A DNA stretch of 60,994 nt, from contig BJOX01000163.1 in assembly GCA_009731375.1 (NCBI GenBank), positions 136,821-197,814 on the forward strand, read 5' to 3'. This DNA is from Paulinella micropora. Its lineage: Eukaryota > Cercozoa > Imbricatea > Euglyphida. Positions 24,976-34,700 of this stretch are shown here, piece after piece (position 1 is the first letter of the stretch; every line of letters starts with the position of its first letter). The translations under genes and the position numbers were made by a program. The notes beneath the pieces were generated by a model. It saw nothing but the letters and a program-made list of their open reading frames with translations. It did not search any database and had not been told where the DNA came from.

Positions 24976-25797
24976 TTTTTCAGCAATAGCCGCAACACCC
25001 GCGGCCAGCATCTTTCTCTTTTTTTTCTTTTTCTTTTTCTTCTTGGCGTGGGGGCCAGACAAAAGATGGCTCGCGAGCGGGCGCGCGAGGCCGCTGCCGT
25101 TCAGTGAACCAGCCAAGGCAATGAAAGGCCAACCCTGTTCTTCGCACACGAGCGCGAACATGGCGCTTTGGCGGTGGCGCGACTCGGCCTGTTTCAGTTC
25201 TGGCACCTGTGCCGCTAGCCCTTCTTCGTCCATCAACAACAGGAAAGCACGCAGAAGAGTCTGATAATTGACAAAACACCGGCGGGCCCACGCGTACCTC
25301 TCTCTCAACTTCTTTAGCACTCGGGGCCAGCAGGCGTCGACCTTTTTGAAGAGGCGTTCCAGCTCCTCCAGCGTCTGTTTGCTCGGTTCGCGCCGGCTCA
25401 GGCCATAGCCTAACAGGTGGCACAGTTGGCTGGCTCGGTCGGTAGTCAGGGGGCCTAGCTTCTCCCTGCGCCAGATGTAGGCGAGGCGAGCGGGCGTCGG
25501 GTTCTGTGCCCGCCACTTGTGGGTCAGGCGCCTCGCTTGTGCTAACAAGGCCGGGCTGACACACGACGCAGACTGATTCACACCTCGCAGGTTGAAGGTC
25601 TCTCGTATTATCTGACGAAAACGACTCAATCTCGTGTAGCCGACATGTCTGGGAGCGTGTTGCTCCCTTACCATCTGCCCATTGACCAGCCAGCATTGTG
25701 AAGTGTACAGCTCGTGCTCTGTCTTGACCAGGCCACACTTAGAGCAGTACGTACCGGTGGTCGCGAGGCTAAACGTCCAGTTGTGGTCGCAGGACAT
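24949..25797 (-). CDS. VLTF3-like late transcription factor
   Basis: This 282-residue protein resembles poxvirus late transcription factor 3 (A2), which is conserved across NCLDVs. The N-terminus is a zinc ribbon (C3, H5, CSKC at 18-21, C35). It is followed by the diagnostic YTRLSRFRQIIRE segment, where relatives have YxRxxHF, and a helical body ending in the conserved VDACWPRVLKK and CFVNYQTLLRAFL segments. The C-terminal tail has a run of ten Lys that looks like an NLS. The factor would direct late genes; since no RNA polymerase is visible here, it presumably works with host polymerase in the nucleus. Confidence 0.75.
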   Translation of the reverse strand: MSCDHNWTFSLATTGTYCSKCGLVKTEHELYTSQCWLVNGQMVREQHAPRHVGYTRLSRFRQIIRETFNLRGVNQSASCVSPALLAQARRLTHKWRAQNPTPARLAYIWRREKLGPLTTDRASQLCHLLGYGLSRREPSKQTLEELERLFKKVDACWPRVLKKLRERYAWARRCFVNYQTLLRAFLLLMDEEGLAAQVPELKQAESRHRQSAMFALVCEEQGWPFIALAGSLNGSGLARPLASHLLSGPHAKKKKKKKKKRKMLAAGVAAIAEKTNLVPYSH

Positions 25798-25923
25798 AAA
25801 TGAAAAGTGGCAAGGCCAGCAGAGAAAAAACTTACAGATTACGAATGTGGACGTTTAAGATTCAAGAGTTGAAACAACCAACGAAAATCAAAAAAAGGGG
25901 CAGAGAAAAGGCGTCCAGAAAAG

Positions 25924-26397
25924 ATGGAAGGCACCGAATCGTACAAGGGCAAGTGTCTGCACTGTTCCTACGGCTGTGCCAGGGACGACGGCAGGTGGTA
26001 CGGCTTGCCGATAGCCCACGCGGACGAAGAATTGTTCGTCTGGGGCCACTTTTGCTCTGTGGGGTGTGCGGCCAAATTTGCGGAATATGGGATTGCCGAG
26101 ACGATGCGTTCGCGTTCACTGGACCTGCTGCACTCGTTCCTAAGAGTCAATCTGCACAAGCAGTTAGTACAACCGGCACCGCCACGCCACGAGCTAGTGG
26201 ACTATGGCGGGCCGCTAGACATCTCAGCTTTTAGGTCCATGGGCCGGGTTGTGAATTGGTACGTACCAGTATATCGCAAAGAGACGCAAAAGAATTTTAT
26301 TAGCAAGCTCGCTGGCCGCAAGTACACGCTAAGGAGGCTCAAGCGCCTGCCTGGGATTCGTCTCTCTTCCTCTTCGGGTTCTTCTTCTTGCGTTTGA
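25924..26397 (+). CDS. VLTF2/A1-like MYM-type zinc-finger protein
   Basis: This 157-residue protein has Cys residues C11, C14 and C18 (CLHCSYGC), a GLPIAH segment, and FVWGHFCSVGCAAKF with C44 and C48. This is the FCS/MYM-type pattern seen in the poxvirus late factor A1 (VLTF2) and NCLDV homologues. The C-terminal half is basic and less typical. It lies divergently next to the VLTF3-like gene, so two candidate late-transcription factors are adjacent. The last 59 bases overlap the 3' end of the clamp gene on the other strand. Confidence 0.65.
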   Translation: MEGTESYKGKCLHCSYGCARDDGRWYGLPIAHADEELFVWGHFCSVGCAAKFAEYGIAETMRSRSLDLLHSFLRVNLHKQLVQPAPPRHELVDYGGPLDISAFRSMGRVVNWYVPVYRKETQKNFISKLAGRKYTLRRLKRLPGIRLSSSSGSSSCV

Positions 26398-27307
26398 CCA
26401 CCCTGCGCTGTTCACTCTCCTCGGCGGCGCTGTCGGTGGTCAGGGCGAGCGGCGCCAGCGCGGACAGAGCAGGAGGCGACGATTCAGCGTCGGACAGGAC
26501 AGTGTACTTGAGCCACGGGCCGCCGTCCCGCTTGAAAACGAGGTGTAGCACGTTCGGTGTAGCGCCGACCAGCACCCGGCCGGTCTTTTTCTCCTGGAAA
26601 GCGCACGACTTGAGTATCTTCTTGAGGACTTCCAGGGCGTAGACACACTCGCCGGATTCGGTGGGCGGGTGTGATAGGTCCGAGCGCAGCAGCGAGTCCT
26701 TGTCCTCCGCGAGCAGGGCGATGCCGCCGAGCGAAGTGCGTGCCAGCCGGCTGGCGTCCACTGCTCGCAAGGAGGATTCGGTACAGAGCCTGTCCCCTTC
26801 CACGAACAGACGGCAGTGCGAATTGGATTTGGAATGATGACGGATCACGGCATTAAGGGCGGGGCCAGACACTTCAACAAGGCGGTCGACATTGGTCCAC
26901 TCGGTCGTTGGTAGAAAAGCGGCCTCCTGGGACACGAGCAGCGAGGTCAGGTCGCTGTAGTGCTCGAACGATTTGGCCTCGTTGTAAAACTTGACACAGA
27001 GCTTGTTGTCGACCGCGACTGAGAGCTCCAAGACCATGCCCTCGCGGAAAGTAGAAAGCCAGCAGGACATCTCCTTGAGATCGACGCTGAACACGCACTT
27101 GGGGAACATCAGGTTGACATAATCACCATTGGCACCCGAGAAGGGTACGACGAACTGTCCGACCAGCCCGTCGGCCGCGCTGCACAGCACGAGCTTGTCG
27201 ACCGTGGCCTCGATTCGGGCCTCCAGCAACAGCGGCGACAGCGAGTCGAGCGCTCGTCGGAAAGCAATACCGTGGGTCTTGGACCTCCAAAGAAAACGAG
27301 TCATCAT
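26339..27307 (-). CDS. PCNA-like sliding clamp
   Basis: This 322-residue protein has the two-domain rhythm of PCNA. It opens with FRRALDSLSPLLLEARIEATVDKLVLCS, as in the first clamp helix and strands, then FPKCVFSVDLKEMSCWLS before a strand with VDNKLCVKFY. The C-terminal domain ends with VLHLVFKRDGGPWLKYTVL, matching the last strands of clamp proteins. A Lys-rich tail (KRKKKNPKRKR) follows and may be an NLS. A clamp would hold the polymerase on DNA. Sequence is divergent, so a profile search is the test. The gene is divergent to the SSB-like gene. Confidence 0.65.
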   Translation of the reverse strand: MMTRFLWRSKTHGIAFRRALDSLSPLLLEARIEATVDKLVLCSAADGLVGQFVVPFSGANGDYVNLMFPKCVFSVDLKEMSCWLSTFREGMVLELSVAVDNKLCVKFYNEAKSFEHYSDLTSLLVSQEAAFLPTTEWTNVDRLVEVSGPALNAVIRHHSKSNSHCRLFVEGDRLCTESSLRAVDASRLARTSLGGIALLAEDKDSLLRSDLSHPPTESGECVYALEVLKKILKSCAFQEKKTGRVLVGATPNVLHLVFKRDGGPWLKYTVLSDAESSPPALSALAPLALTTDSAAEESEQRRVVKRKKKNPKRKRDESQAGA

Positions 27308-27453
27308 TTTGTGAGACGTTTGTTCTGTTTGCCGCTTTTTTTTTCTCTCTTTCTAATTAAAACTTTTAAATTGCGAGATTCGAGATTCGAGATTTAAAAG
27401 TCGAAAAAGGAAAAAACCGTGCTGGCCAAAACGAAAAAGAGCCCACAAATCGA
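27308..27453. promoter_or_regulatory. Divergent promoter region of clamp and SSB-like genes
   Basis: This 146-base gap between two divergent ATGs contains a T9 tract, CTAATTAAAA, and a short triple repeat of GAGATTC (27,373-27,394), followed by two A-rich tracts. It likely drives two replication genes together. Confidence 0.5.
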
Positions 27454-28182
27454 ATGTCTCTCGTCACCGACAACAACCAAGTCAAGGCCTTTGACCCGGC
27501 GGCCGACCCGAAGAAGCTGCATCTGTCTGAGCCACGCAGTGCGTACGGAAGCATCTTTTCGAACCTGTGCTATGACAAGAAAAGTGTGACATTGGTCCTG
27601 CCCGCCATGCAATTGGCCTGGGATCCCTCGACGTACGACGGCAACAAGTCGGCCAAGACCACCATCGACCTCGACTTTAAGGACGCACGACAGTTTGGCG
27701 CGGTGCTGCAGGCCTACCAGGTGATTCGAGCGATTGACGAGCGTGTGGCCGAGCTCGTGGTCGAGAACCGCGACAAGGTCGTGCCTACGATGAAGAGGGC
27801 CGGCCCGATGGCAAGGAGCGACGAGCAGGTCAAGTGTTGCTATCAGCCTTGCACGCGCCTGCGCACTTCGCAGAAATCGGACCGGGCCTGGGCTCCTCGT
27901 CTGACCGTCACTGTCACCGGCGCTCGCTTCTTGGGCGGGGCCGATACCGCCACGCTACAAAAAGGGGATGTGGTCAAAACTGTGATTCAAGCCACCGCGC
28001 TGTGCAGCAAGGGCGAAAAAGTCACCCTGTCGTGGCGCGTCCTGCAAATCCGCAAGCAACACGAGGGCCTGGGCTACCCGGACCAGGACCTCTCAGAAAA
28101 AGAAGCGTTTGGTGTGTCTCTGTCCGATGAGAACGGCGAGGGCGGCCATTTGGCCATGGACTTGACTGTAGATTTAGTTTAA
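27454..28182 (+). CDS. SSB-like protein (phage/NCLDV ssDNA-binding type)
   Basis: This 242-residue protein has the layout of virus-type single-strand DNA-binding proteins: a disordered start, a strand with SVTLVLPAMQLAWDP, an acidic-basic KTTIDLDFKD strand, a helical linker with basic residues, a second group of strands (LTVTVTGARFLGG) and an acidic C-terminal tail. It lies between clamp and RNR genes, as expected for a replication protein. Family assignment is by pattern only. Confidence 0.5.
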   Translation: MSLVTDNNQVKAFDPAADPKKLHLSEPRSAYGSIFSNLCYDKKSVTLVLPAMQLAWDPSTYDGNKSAKTTIDLDFKDARQFGAVLQAYQVIRAIDERVAELVVENRDKVVPTMKRAGPMARSDEQVKCCYQPCTRLRTSQKSDRAWAPRLTVTVTGARFLGGADTATLQKGDVVKTVIQATALCSKGEKVTLSWRVLQIRKQHEGLGYPDQDLSEKEAFGVSLSDENGEGGHLAMDLTVDLV

Positions 28183-28193
28183 TTAAAAAGATT

Positions 28194-30461
28194 TCAAGCT
28201 ACACAAACAGCACAGTCGGCCGGCCCCAGGGCCTTGCTAGCGGCCTGTGTTCTTATGTAATAGGTTGTTTTTAAACCGAGCTGCCACGCGTAGAACAAAG
28301 CGCTGCTGACTCTGCGCTCAGTAGGATCTGTCACGTGTAAATTGAGCGATTGGCTGCCGCACACAAACGGGCCGCGGTCGGCAGCCAAGTGCAGCTGCAG
28401 ACGAAGAGGAATTTCCCAAACAGTCTTGTAGATGTTTTTGAGGTCTTGGGGCAGGTCACATCTTTGCACACTCCCGCCGTCGGCAATGATTTTATCGCGG
28501 AGCTGGTCGTTCCAGAGCCCGCGCTCTTCTAGCTCGTGCACCAGGTGTTTGTTCCACACGACGTGCTCGCCAGAGAGCACACGGCGCACAAAGACGTTTG
28601 AGTGGGGAGGCTCGAACGATTCGAAATTGCCCAGGATCTGAGCGGTCGTGGCAGTCGGCATGTAGGCAATTAGTTGCGAGTTTCGTAGCCCGTACTCGGT
28701 GATGCTCAGGCGGAGCGAGTCCCAGCGGTCGTCCGTCTGCTGCTTGCCGGGCCACAGATCGAACTGCAGGAGCCCTTGGCTAGCGGGAGACCCACCGAAA
28801 CTCTTGTAAGCGCCCTTCTCCTGTGCCAGTTCACTCGAAGCCCATAATGCGGCGTAATACAGCTCATGTGCTATCTTGACGTTGAGCTTTTGTGCCTCTG
28901 TTGAATCCCATGGCATCTTCATCAGAGCATACACGTCAGCCAGGCCATTGACACCAAGGGCCGCCGGACGATGCAAGAGGTTGCTGCGTCTGGCTTCCTC
29001 CGTAGGGTATTCTGTAATGTCGATGACGGTGTCGAGATTTCTGATGGCTACACGCACGCACGACCGCAGCAGCTCGAAATCAAAGGACTTGCGGTCCTCC
29101 GACACGAACCTGGGCAGCGCGATAGAGGCCAAGTTGCAAACGCTGTGCTCGCCACACTCGCCGCCTGAGCTGTACTGAACCACTTCTGCGCACAAATTGC
29201 TCGACCTGATCGTGCCCAAGTTCTTTTGGTTCGACTTGGCATTCACCGCGTCCTTGTACATTATGTAAGGCACACCGCCCGACTCGATCTGTGCACGACA
29301 GACAGCGCTCCAGAGCTCGCGCGCTTTGACGGTGCGCCTCGCCAGGCCCAGCCTCTCGGCTCGCTTGTACTGAGACTCGAACTCCTTGCCGTAGAGGGCG
29401 TCCAGGTCGCCTACGCCCGTCTCGTCCGGACAAAAAAGGCTCCAGATTTCATCCCGCTCTACACGCTCCATAAATAGATCTGGAACTGTCAGCCCTAGAA
29501 ACAAGTCTCGGGCTCGCAGTTCTTCGGAGCCGGTGGTCTTTTTAAGCTCGAGCCATTCAAACACGTCGGGGTGATGTACTGGCAAGTAGACCGCGATTGC
29601 CCCCTTTCTCTTCCCGGCCTGATTTGCGTAGCGAGCGGTCTCGTTTAGCACTTTGCACAAGGGAATTACACCGTCACTGTGCCCGCCCGTGCTGTTTATC
29701 AGGGAGCCCTTGGCCCGCACGCAGCCGAGGTGCAGGCCAATCCCGCCGCCTCCCTTGCTGATAAGAGCAACGTCTTTGATCGTGTCGTATATCGAACTCA
29801 ACGAGTCGCCCTTAATCGGAAGCAAAAAGCAAGAAGACAGCTGGCCCGCTCTTTTCAGCCCGCTGTTAAACAAGGTTGGACTCGCGTGAGTATAGAATTG
29901 CAATGACATGAGGTCATAAGTTTCTTTGATGAGTTTCAATGGCTCTTTGGACTCGCGGCGGTGCAAGTGGACGGCCACGCGAAGCCACATGTACTGGGCA
30001 GTCTCGCACGCGCGGCCTTTGCTGTCTTTGAGCAAATAGGACTTGAGCAGCGTCGAGTAACCAAAATAGTCATACAACAGGTCTCGTTCGGCCTTGATCA
30101 TGGCGTTTAGTTGCACCGCGTGCTGGTCCACGAATATGCTGTAAGCCGGTTCCATGCCCCACCTAAGCTGTTCCATGGCCGCGCTAAAGTTACGTGGACA
30201 TTGTTTGGCGTGGTTAGAGGCCAGGAGACGTCCACCCAGCTCTCCGTACTCCGGGTGCTGAATCGCGAGCGACGCACACGTTGACGCAGCCAGCGAGTCG
30301 AGTTCGCTCGTCGGCACGAGGTCGTACAAGCCCGCCACGACCTTTGAGGCGACAAAAACTGTGTCAACGGCATGCAGATCTTTGGACAGGCTAGCAACTC
30401 GCGCCAGAATTTTATCGAGCGAAACGGCTTCCGGAGCTCCATTGCGTTTCGTGACCCGCAT
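28194..30461 (-). CDS. Ribonucleotide reductase large subunit (class Ia R1)
   Basis: This 755-residue protein reduces ribonucleoside diphosphates together with the R2 subunit at 6.1-7.1 kb. An ATP-cone-like N-terminus (residues 1-90) is followed by the catalytic barrel: C211 in GQLSSCFLL, the GGGGIGLHLG loop, the radical-site SNLCAE (N422, C424, E426), C442 in SVCNLASIALP, and the MPTATTAQILGN loop. The C-terminal CAVC (C750, C753) is the swinging redox pair. The sequence is typical of eukaryotic/NCLDV class Ia enzymes. The insert SSGGECGEHS before C442 is slightly longer than usual. It lies downstream of the polymerase-helicase gene on the same strand. Confidence 0.95.
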   Translation of the reverse strand: MRVTKRNGAPEAVSLDKILARVASLSKDLHAVDTVFVASKVVAGLYDLVPTSELDSLAASTCASLAIQHPEYGELGGRLLASNHAKQCPRNFSAAMEQLRWGMEPAYSIFVDQHAVQLNAMIKAERDLLYDYFGYSTLLKSYLLKDSKGRACETAQYMWLRVAVHLHRRESKEPLKLIKETYDLMSLQFYTHASPTLFNSGLKRAGQLSSCFLLPIKGDSLSSIYDTIKDVALISKGGGGIGLHLGCVRAKGSLINSTGGHSDGVIPLCKVLNETARYANQAGKRKGAIAVYLPVHHPDVFEWLELKKTTGSEELRARDLFLGLTVPDLFMERVERDEIWSLFCPDETGVGDLDALYGKEFESQYKRAERLGLARRTVKARELWSAVCRAQIESGGVPYIMYKDAVNAKSNQKNLGTIRSSNLCAEVVQYSSGGECGEHSVCNLASIALPRFVSEDRKSFDFELLRSCVRVAIRNLDTVIDITEYPTEEARRSNLLHRPAALGVNGLADVYALMKMPWDSTEAQKLNVKIAHELYYAALWASSELAQEKGAYKSFGGSPASQGLLQFDLWPGKQQTDDRWDSLRLSITEYGLRNSQLIAYMPTATTAQILGNFESFEPPHSNVFVRRVLSGEHVVWNKHLVHELEERGLWNDQLRDKIIADGGSVQRCDLPQDLKNIYKTVWEIPLRLQLHLAADRGPFVCGSQSLNLHVTDPTERRVSSALFYAWQLGLKTTYYIRTQAASKALGPADCAVCVA

Positions 30462-30928
30462 CGGCCTCTATACATTGCCTGTTCCAGAACTTTTTTTTCC
30501 GTGCTCTAAAGAAACCCAAGCGCCAAAGGCCGCATCACACGCCAAAATTTCGCCTCGGCCGGTAGCGGCATAGGATGCCCACAGGAGTCCGTGCGTTTTT
30601 CGGTAGTCTGCCCACCAGGCCTCTCCACCGAAAACCCCGGTCTGTCTGTCGTCCAAGACACCGCTCAGCCAGACCCCCGCAACTCCCGCGGCCAGTGCTT
30701 GCAGCCAGCCAGGCCGGCCACCGCTAGCCTAGCAGGCAGGCACCCGCCCCAAAAAAGGGCAGTATTATCCTTATTAGCCTGTGTGTCTGACATGTTAGCC
30801 TAACGAGTCAAAAACAGTATTACACAAGAAAAAATGTGTCACAGTTCAATTATCTTTGGTTCTCCTTGTCAGGCGCGCACCTTTTTTTCTTTATTATTGA
30901 AATAAAAAAGTTCACGGAAAGAAAAAGT
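30462..30928. other. Gene-free gap between RNR large subunit and polymerase-helicase
   Basis: This 467-base gap is one of the largest in the viral core. It holds only short frames without an ATG-A-tract start. It contains repeats of TTAGCCT and CAGTATTA around 30,760-30,830 and an AT-rich end near 30,890. Promoter and 3' signals for the flanking minus-strand genes are expected here, but none can be assigned. Confidence 0.5.
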
Positions 30929-33900
30929 TTAATGATTCGTTTTCCGTTTCTTGTTACTGGCTGACGACCCTTCCGGACCTTTTCTTTTTTTGGCAGACTC
31001 CATCAACAGCCGGTGCGCGTCCTTGCTCCATGTCTCTTGGTGCCACTTGCCCACGTCGTGCACCTCGGCGAGCTTCGCGATCCTGAACGTGGCAGTGCTA
31101 GTGCGTTCCCCTGCCACCTGTTTCCTCTCCTTCTGGCCCGTCCCCTCGATCACGAGCCCCGCCTGGCCGAGCACAAAGTTGGCTAAGGCCTTGCACTTAC
31201 TGCTCTTTTTTTTCCTGATGCCCTGTTTGGATATACCAGCCGACGCGTCCTTGGCTTTTTGTGCCAGGGAAGCCAGCACATCCTTTTTGTTTCGCAACAA
31301 GGACAGCGGATAGGTCTTGTTAGGGTGTTTAAGCAGTTCTGTCAGCGAATCCGCGCCCAGCAACTTTTCCAGCCCGTCCAGTGACTGGTACATAGAGAGC
31401 GAGCTCTTGGCGGTGACCGGAATCTGCCTGCCGTCGTCGTCCAGTTGCCACGCACGTCCCTCCTGGCCTTGGCCGATCGCAAAGTTGTCTAGTCGCTCGC
31501 CCGCCTTCTTGCACTGCTTTAGAAACAGCTTGACTTGTTGCGCCCACTCGTGCACGAGCCATTTAGCTGCTATGTGGTCTGTCGATGCCTGGCAGTCCTG
31601 TTCAAGCTTCTCGCGCATCTTCCTTAAATCTCCAAGCGCGCCGGGGTACAGGGACAGCACGCCCAAAATCTTCCCTTCTTCCTTTTCGTCGTCCGAATGG
31701 CGTTGCTTCTTCCGCAAAAACTTGCGTCGCTTGTCCACACCCGCTGGTGTCAGGGTAAGCCACTTGATCCCGTCACTGATCACCATTTCCTCGTGGGTCG
31801 GCTCGGGCGGCATCCCCTCCTGATCTTCCACTTTTGCCTCCTCCTCCTGTTCCTTCGCCTCCTCCACTGCCCGTTTTCTGGCCTCGCGCTGTTCAGCGCT
31901 CAGGCGCGGCGGCAGCGCTACCTGGAAGTCCTGTTGCACCAGCCAGTCCCAAATCGCAGCCCCTTTGCTCTGGCGCTGTTCCGTCAGCGACGCGAGCAGT
32001 CTCAGCTTCAGCGAACTAGGCACTTCCACTATCTTCTTCTCGCCTGACGACGGGTCGCAAACGCGTATCCACTTGTAGCCACGGTCGATGACGGCCCATG
32101 GGTTCGGTCTGCCCGTAGCCCTGTACAGCGCCTTCATCCGCGTCTCTTTGCCGTTGTAGTCCCGCTCGTACTGTTGAAAAATCTCGCAGTGTTGCCAGGG
32201 CAGCGCAGTCTTGGACGCAATGAACGCGCGCGGTGCCTGCAGCCCTCCCTCGCCAAAGTACGCCCTGATGCAGGGATCCGACACCCGGCGCGCCCGCATC
32301 AGCATCTGGCACAGGATGCGCGCTGGCGGGCCAAGCTTTGACACTTTGCCCTCGCGCGCGCAGTGCAGGAGTACGAGGTCCACCTGTGACTGGATGTCGA
32401 CCGCCACACAGAGGCGAGAGGTATGGATCAGTCCACGAGCGCCGGGAACAGCAAAGAACCCGTTAATCATAGTCATAATCTGTTTCGCCGCGCTCTTGGA
32501 TGTCTGACCATCTAGCAGCCTGATGCTCGCACCATCCGCCCACGTCGCACGAGCTAGGTCTTCTCGCGCCACGATCTCATTCTCTTCTTGTGTACGCCGG
32601 CGCCAATCAGTGTCCACGGTAGTGCGCACAGAGAGCGCGGTACCGGCAGAGCACGGCCTCCGCGGGCACAAAGCAGGAAACGACTTGTGCAGCATGTCAT
32701 AGAGCGCCGCCGCTTCGCGCTGTGTGTGACAGGACACGATAAACTTCTTGCCGTCGCGAATGGCAGAGACAATAGCACCAAACCAGTCCCTGTGCGAGGC
32801 TACCACCATCAGCGAGCGCCGCAGGTGTAGAGGCACGTAGGAGTACAGATGGAACTCGATCTGTTGCTGCGCCTCTTCGACGGTAAGCTTGCCCTCCTGT
32901 CTGCAGACCCCACCGCCGTCGCAAAGCAGAAAGTCGTACAGGTGCGACGTCCGGTGCACGTCCTTATCCAGGATCAGCAGACGCGGCGCGTCTTCGCACA
33001 GTGCGCGCAGCACGTTGTCGTTGTCTCGTAGGCGGGTGCCGTTCGTCTCCACGCAGATCGACTGGTTGAAGATCAACAGCACTTCGTCCAGCACAACCAG
33101 GTCAGCGCACATGAGCTCGTTGCAGCCTCTATTATGCTCTTCTGGCTTGAACAGCTTCCACAGCGATTCGTCCTGAATCATTACCACGCGCGCATCACAG
33201 ATCTCTTCGCGGCTTGCATTCTCGTACATGCAGACGCGGGTTTGGACTCCTTGTTCTCGCAGATACTCTTCCAGCCGGCGGTCGCTGTCTTGGGCCTGCG
33301 AGATGCGGCCCACGACCCACACGATACGGCTTTTCCTCTTCCGCTTGAGCGTGTCGGCGACCGCCCCGAAGCCCGCGACCGTCTTGCCTATGCCGGTCAC
33401 CGCGTTGACGACCTGCACGCGACAAGTGTCGAAGGACACTGGGTGAATCACGTCCAAGCCGGGCCCGGGGTGGTACATGTCGGCCTCCGTAGCGTAGCGC
33501 CTGACGTTGGTACAACCAACCAGATCGCGAGGGGCGACTTCTGGTCCGTGCAGCAACTGCTTGTCAGAGCCAGTGCATTCGACGGTCGTCACGCGCCAGG
33601 CAATGACGGGGGGCAGCAGCACTGGTACCGGCCTGCGAACTCCGTCGATCTTGATGGTCTTGCTGTCGTGACGGGGCGTCTCCACACCAGAAAGAGGGCC
33701 CGCGGCTGCAATGTGCCCGTTGAGTGCCTCGACGTCTACAGCCGTAGTACGGACATAGACGGCGTCGTGGACCAGCGTACTGACGTTCTCCTTACCAAAA
33801 AAATCGATAACTCTCATCATAACCTCGTTCTCGAAGCGAGTAGTGAGAAAATGTACGAACCTGCCCCTGGCATGGAACAGCGGGATCTGGCCATCGGGCG

Positions 33901-34651
33901 TCGTCGACAGGTCGCTCTCTTCGCACCACCGCCACAGCTTGGGGAAGTACTTGGCCAGGCCAGCGACTGCTCTCTTCACGCTCGCGCGGAAGTTAGCAGT
34001 TACTGGGTAGGTGTCTGCCTCCACTTCGGGGCCGCTGGGCAGCTTCAGCCAGCGCCCGCCGTGCGCCAGCTTCAGCATATATGTTTTGACCAGCGAGTCG
34101 TCGTTCACGCCCAGCGCGTCTTTCACGTCGGCTATCACCTGCTCTCGGTCGGTAACGAACCTTTTTAGGTACACCAGCTCACCCGCGGGCGCGGCCCCAA
34201 GCGAAGAAGCCAACCAGTACAGAAAGAAGGGGACCGAATTGCGGATGTCCAGCTCCACGTGGTCGGCGCCGAGCACGAGCCTCCGCAGCGAGGCAGGCGC
34301 GTTCTGCAGGCCGCCGTCCGCGTACAGCCTGCAGCCAACAAAGGGACCCTTGCGCCTAGCTCGCATCACTCCGTACGGCCGCCGGTAGCAGACTTCCAGG
34401 CCGCCAGTCAGGTTCACGCTGTCGTACAGGGCACACAGGTAGCGACGGTAGATGCTTTCGAGGCGGCTGTCCTGCAGGAGCGCCTCTATCTTGTCCAAGT
34501 CAGCCTTCTCGGTCAGCACCAGCTTCGCCTTGCCGCCGCTGACCTTCTGTTGTTCGGGGCCTTCCTCAGCGTCCGAGCCTTCGTCGATGACACCTAGCTC
34601 GGACAGGGTGACGGGGCTCGAGGGCGGGCTGGGCTCGTCGTCTCGTGACAT
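30929..34651 (-). CDS. TV-Pol-like family A polymerase fused to origin-binding-protein-type SF2 helicase
   Basis: This 1240-residue protein is probably the replicase. The N-terminal 340 residues resemble the palm of TV-Pol/family A polymerases: motif A about 132-141 (VELDIRNSVP, D135), motif B about 186-199 (SLVKTYMLKLAHGG, K189), motif C about 292-297 (TLVHDA, H295 D296). After a linker, residues 413-900 are a helicase of the herpes origin-binding-protein type: Walker A at 415-424 (NAVTGIGKTV), DEAD-box-like LVVLDE at 518-523, and later SF2 motifs around SCHTQREAAALYD and RGLIHTSRLCVAVD. A charged, Lys-rich tail of about 300 residues follows. No other replicative polymerase is visible. Confidence 0.75.
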   Translation of the reverse strand: MSRDDEPSPPSSPVTLSELGVIDEGSDAEEGPEQQKVSGGKAKLVLTEKADLDKIEALLQDSRLESIYRRYLCALYDSVNLTGGLEVCYRRPYGVMRARRKGPFVGCRLYADGGLQNAPASLRRLVLGADHVELDIRNSVPFFLYWLASSLGAAPAGELVYLKRFVTDREQVIADVKDALGVNDDSLVKTYMLKLAHGGRWLKLPSGPEVEADTYPVTANFRASVKRAVAGLAKYFPKLWRWCEESDLSTTPDGQIPLFHARGRFVHFLTTRFENEVMMRVIDFFGKENVSTLVHDAVYVRTTAVDVEALNGHIAAAGPLSGVETPRHDSKTIKIDGVRRPVPVLLPPVIAWRVTTVECTGSDKQLLHGPEVAPRDLVGCTNVRRYATEADMYHPGPGLDVIHPVSFDTCRVQVVNAVTGIGKTVAGFGAVADTLKRKRKSRIVWVVGRISQAQDSDRRLEEYLREQGVQTRVCMYENASREEICDARVVMIQDESLWKLFKPEEHNRGCNELMCADLVVLDEVLLIFNQSICVETNGTRLRDNDNVLRALCEDAPRLLILDKDVHRTSHLYDFLLCDGGGVCRQEGKLTVEEAQQQIEFHLYSYVPLHLRRSLMVVASHRDWFGAIVSAIRDGKKFIVSCHTQREAAALYDMLHKSFPALCPRRPCSAGTALSVRTTVDTDWRRRTQEENEIVAREDLARATWADGASIRLLDGQTSKSAAKQIMTMINGFFAVPGARGLIHTSRLCVAVDIQSQVDLVLLHCAREGKVSKLGPPARILCQMLMRARRVSDPCIRAYFGEGGLQAPRAFIASKTALPWQHCEIFQQYERDYNGKETRMKALYRATGRPNPWAVIDRGYKWIRVCDPSSGEKKIVEVPSSLKLRLLASLTEQRQSKGAAIWDWLVQQDFQVALPPRLSAEQREARKRAVEEAKEQEEEAKVEDQEGMPPEPTHEEMVISDGIKWLTLTPAGVDKRRKFLRKKQRHSDDEKEEGKILGVLSLYPGALGDLRKMREKLEQDCQASTDHIAAKWLVHEWAQQVKLFLKQCKKAGERLDNFAIGQGQEGRAWQLDDDGRQIPVTAKSSLSMYQSLDGLEKLLGADSLTELLKHPNKTYPLSLLRNKKDVLASLAQKAKDASAGISKQGIRKKKSSKCKALANFVLGQAGLVIEGTGQKERKQVAGERTSTATFRIAKLAEVHDVGKWHQETWSKDAHRLLMESAKKRKGPEGSSASNKKRKTNH

Positions 34652-34700
34652 TTCTCTTGTACAATTGCACCTGAAGGCAAAAAAATCAAGGTGAGAGAAA

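Noticed and set aside
30468-30656. A 62-codon minus-strand frame in the RNR-polymerase gap
   Set aside because: It has no ATG start or A-tract leader and no recognisable feature.
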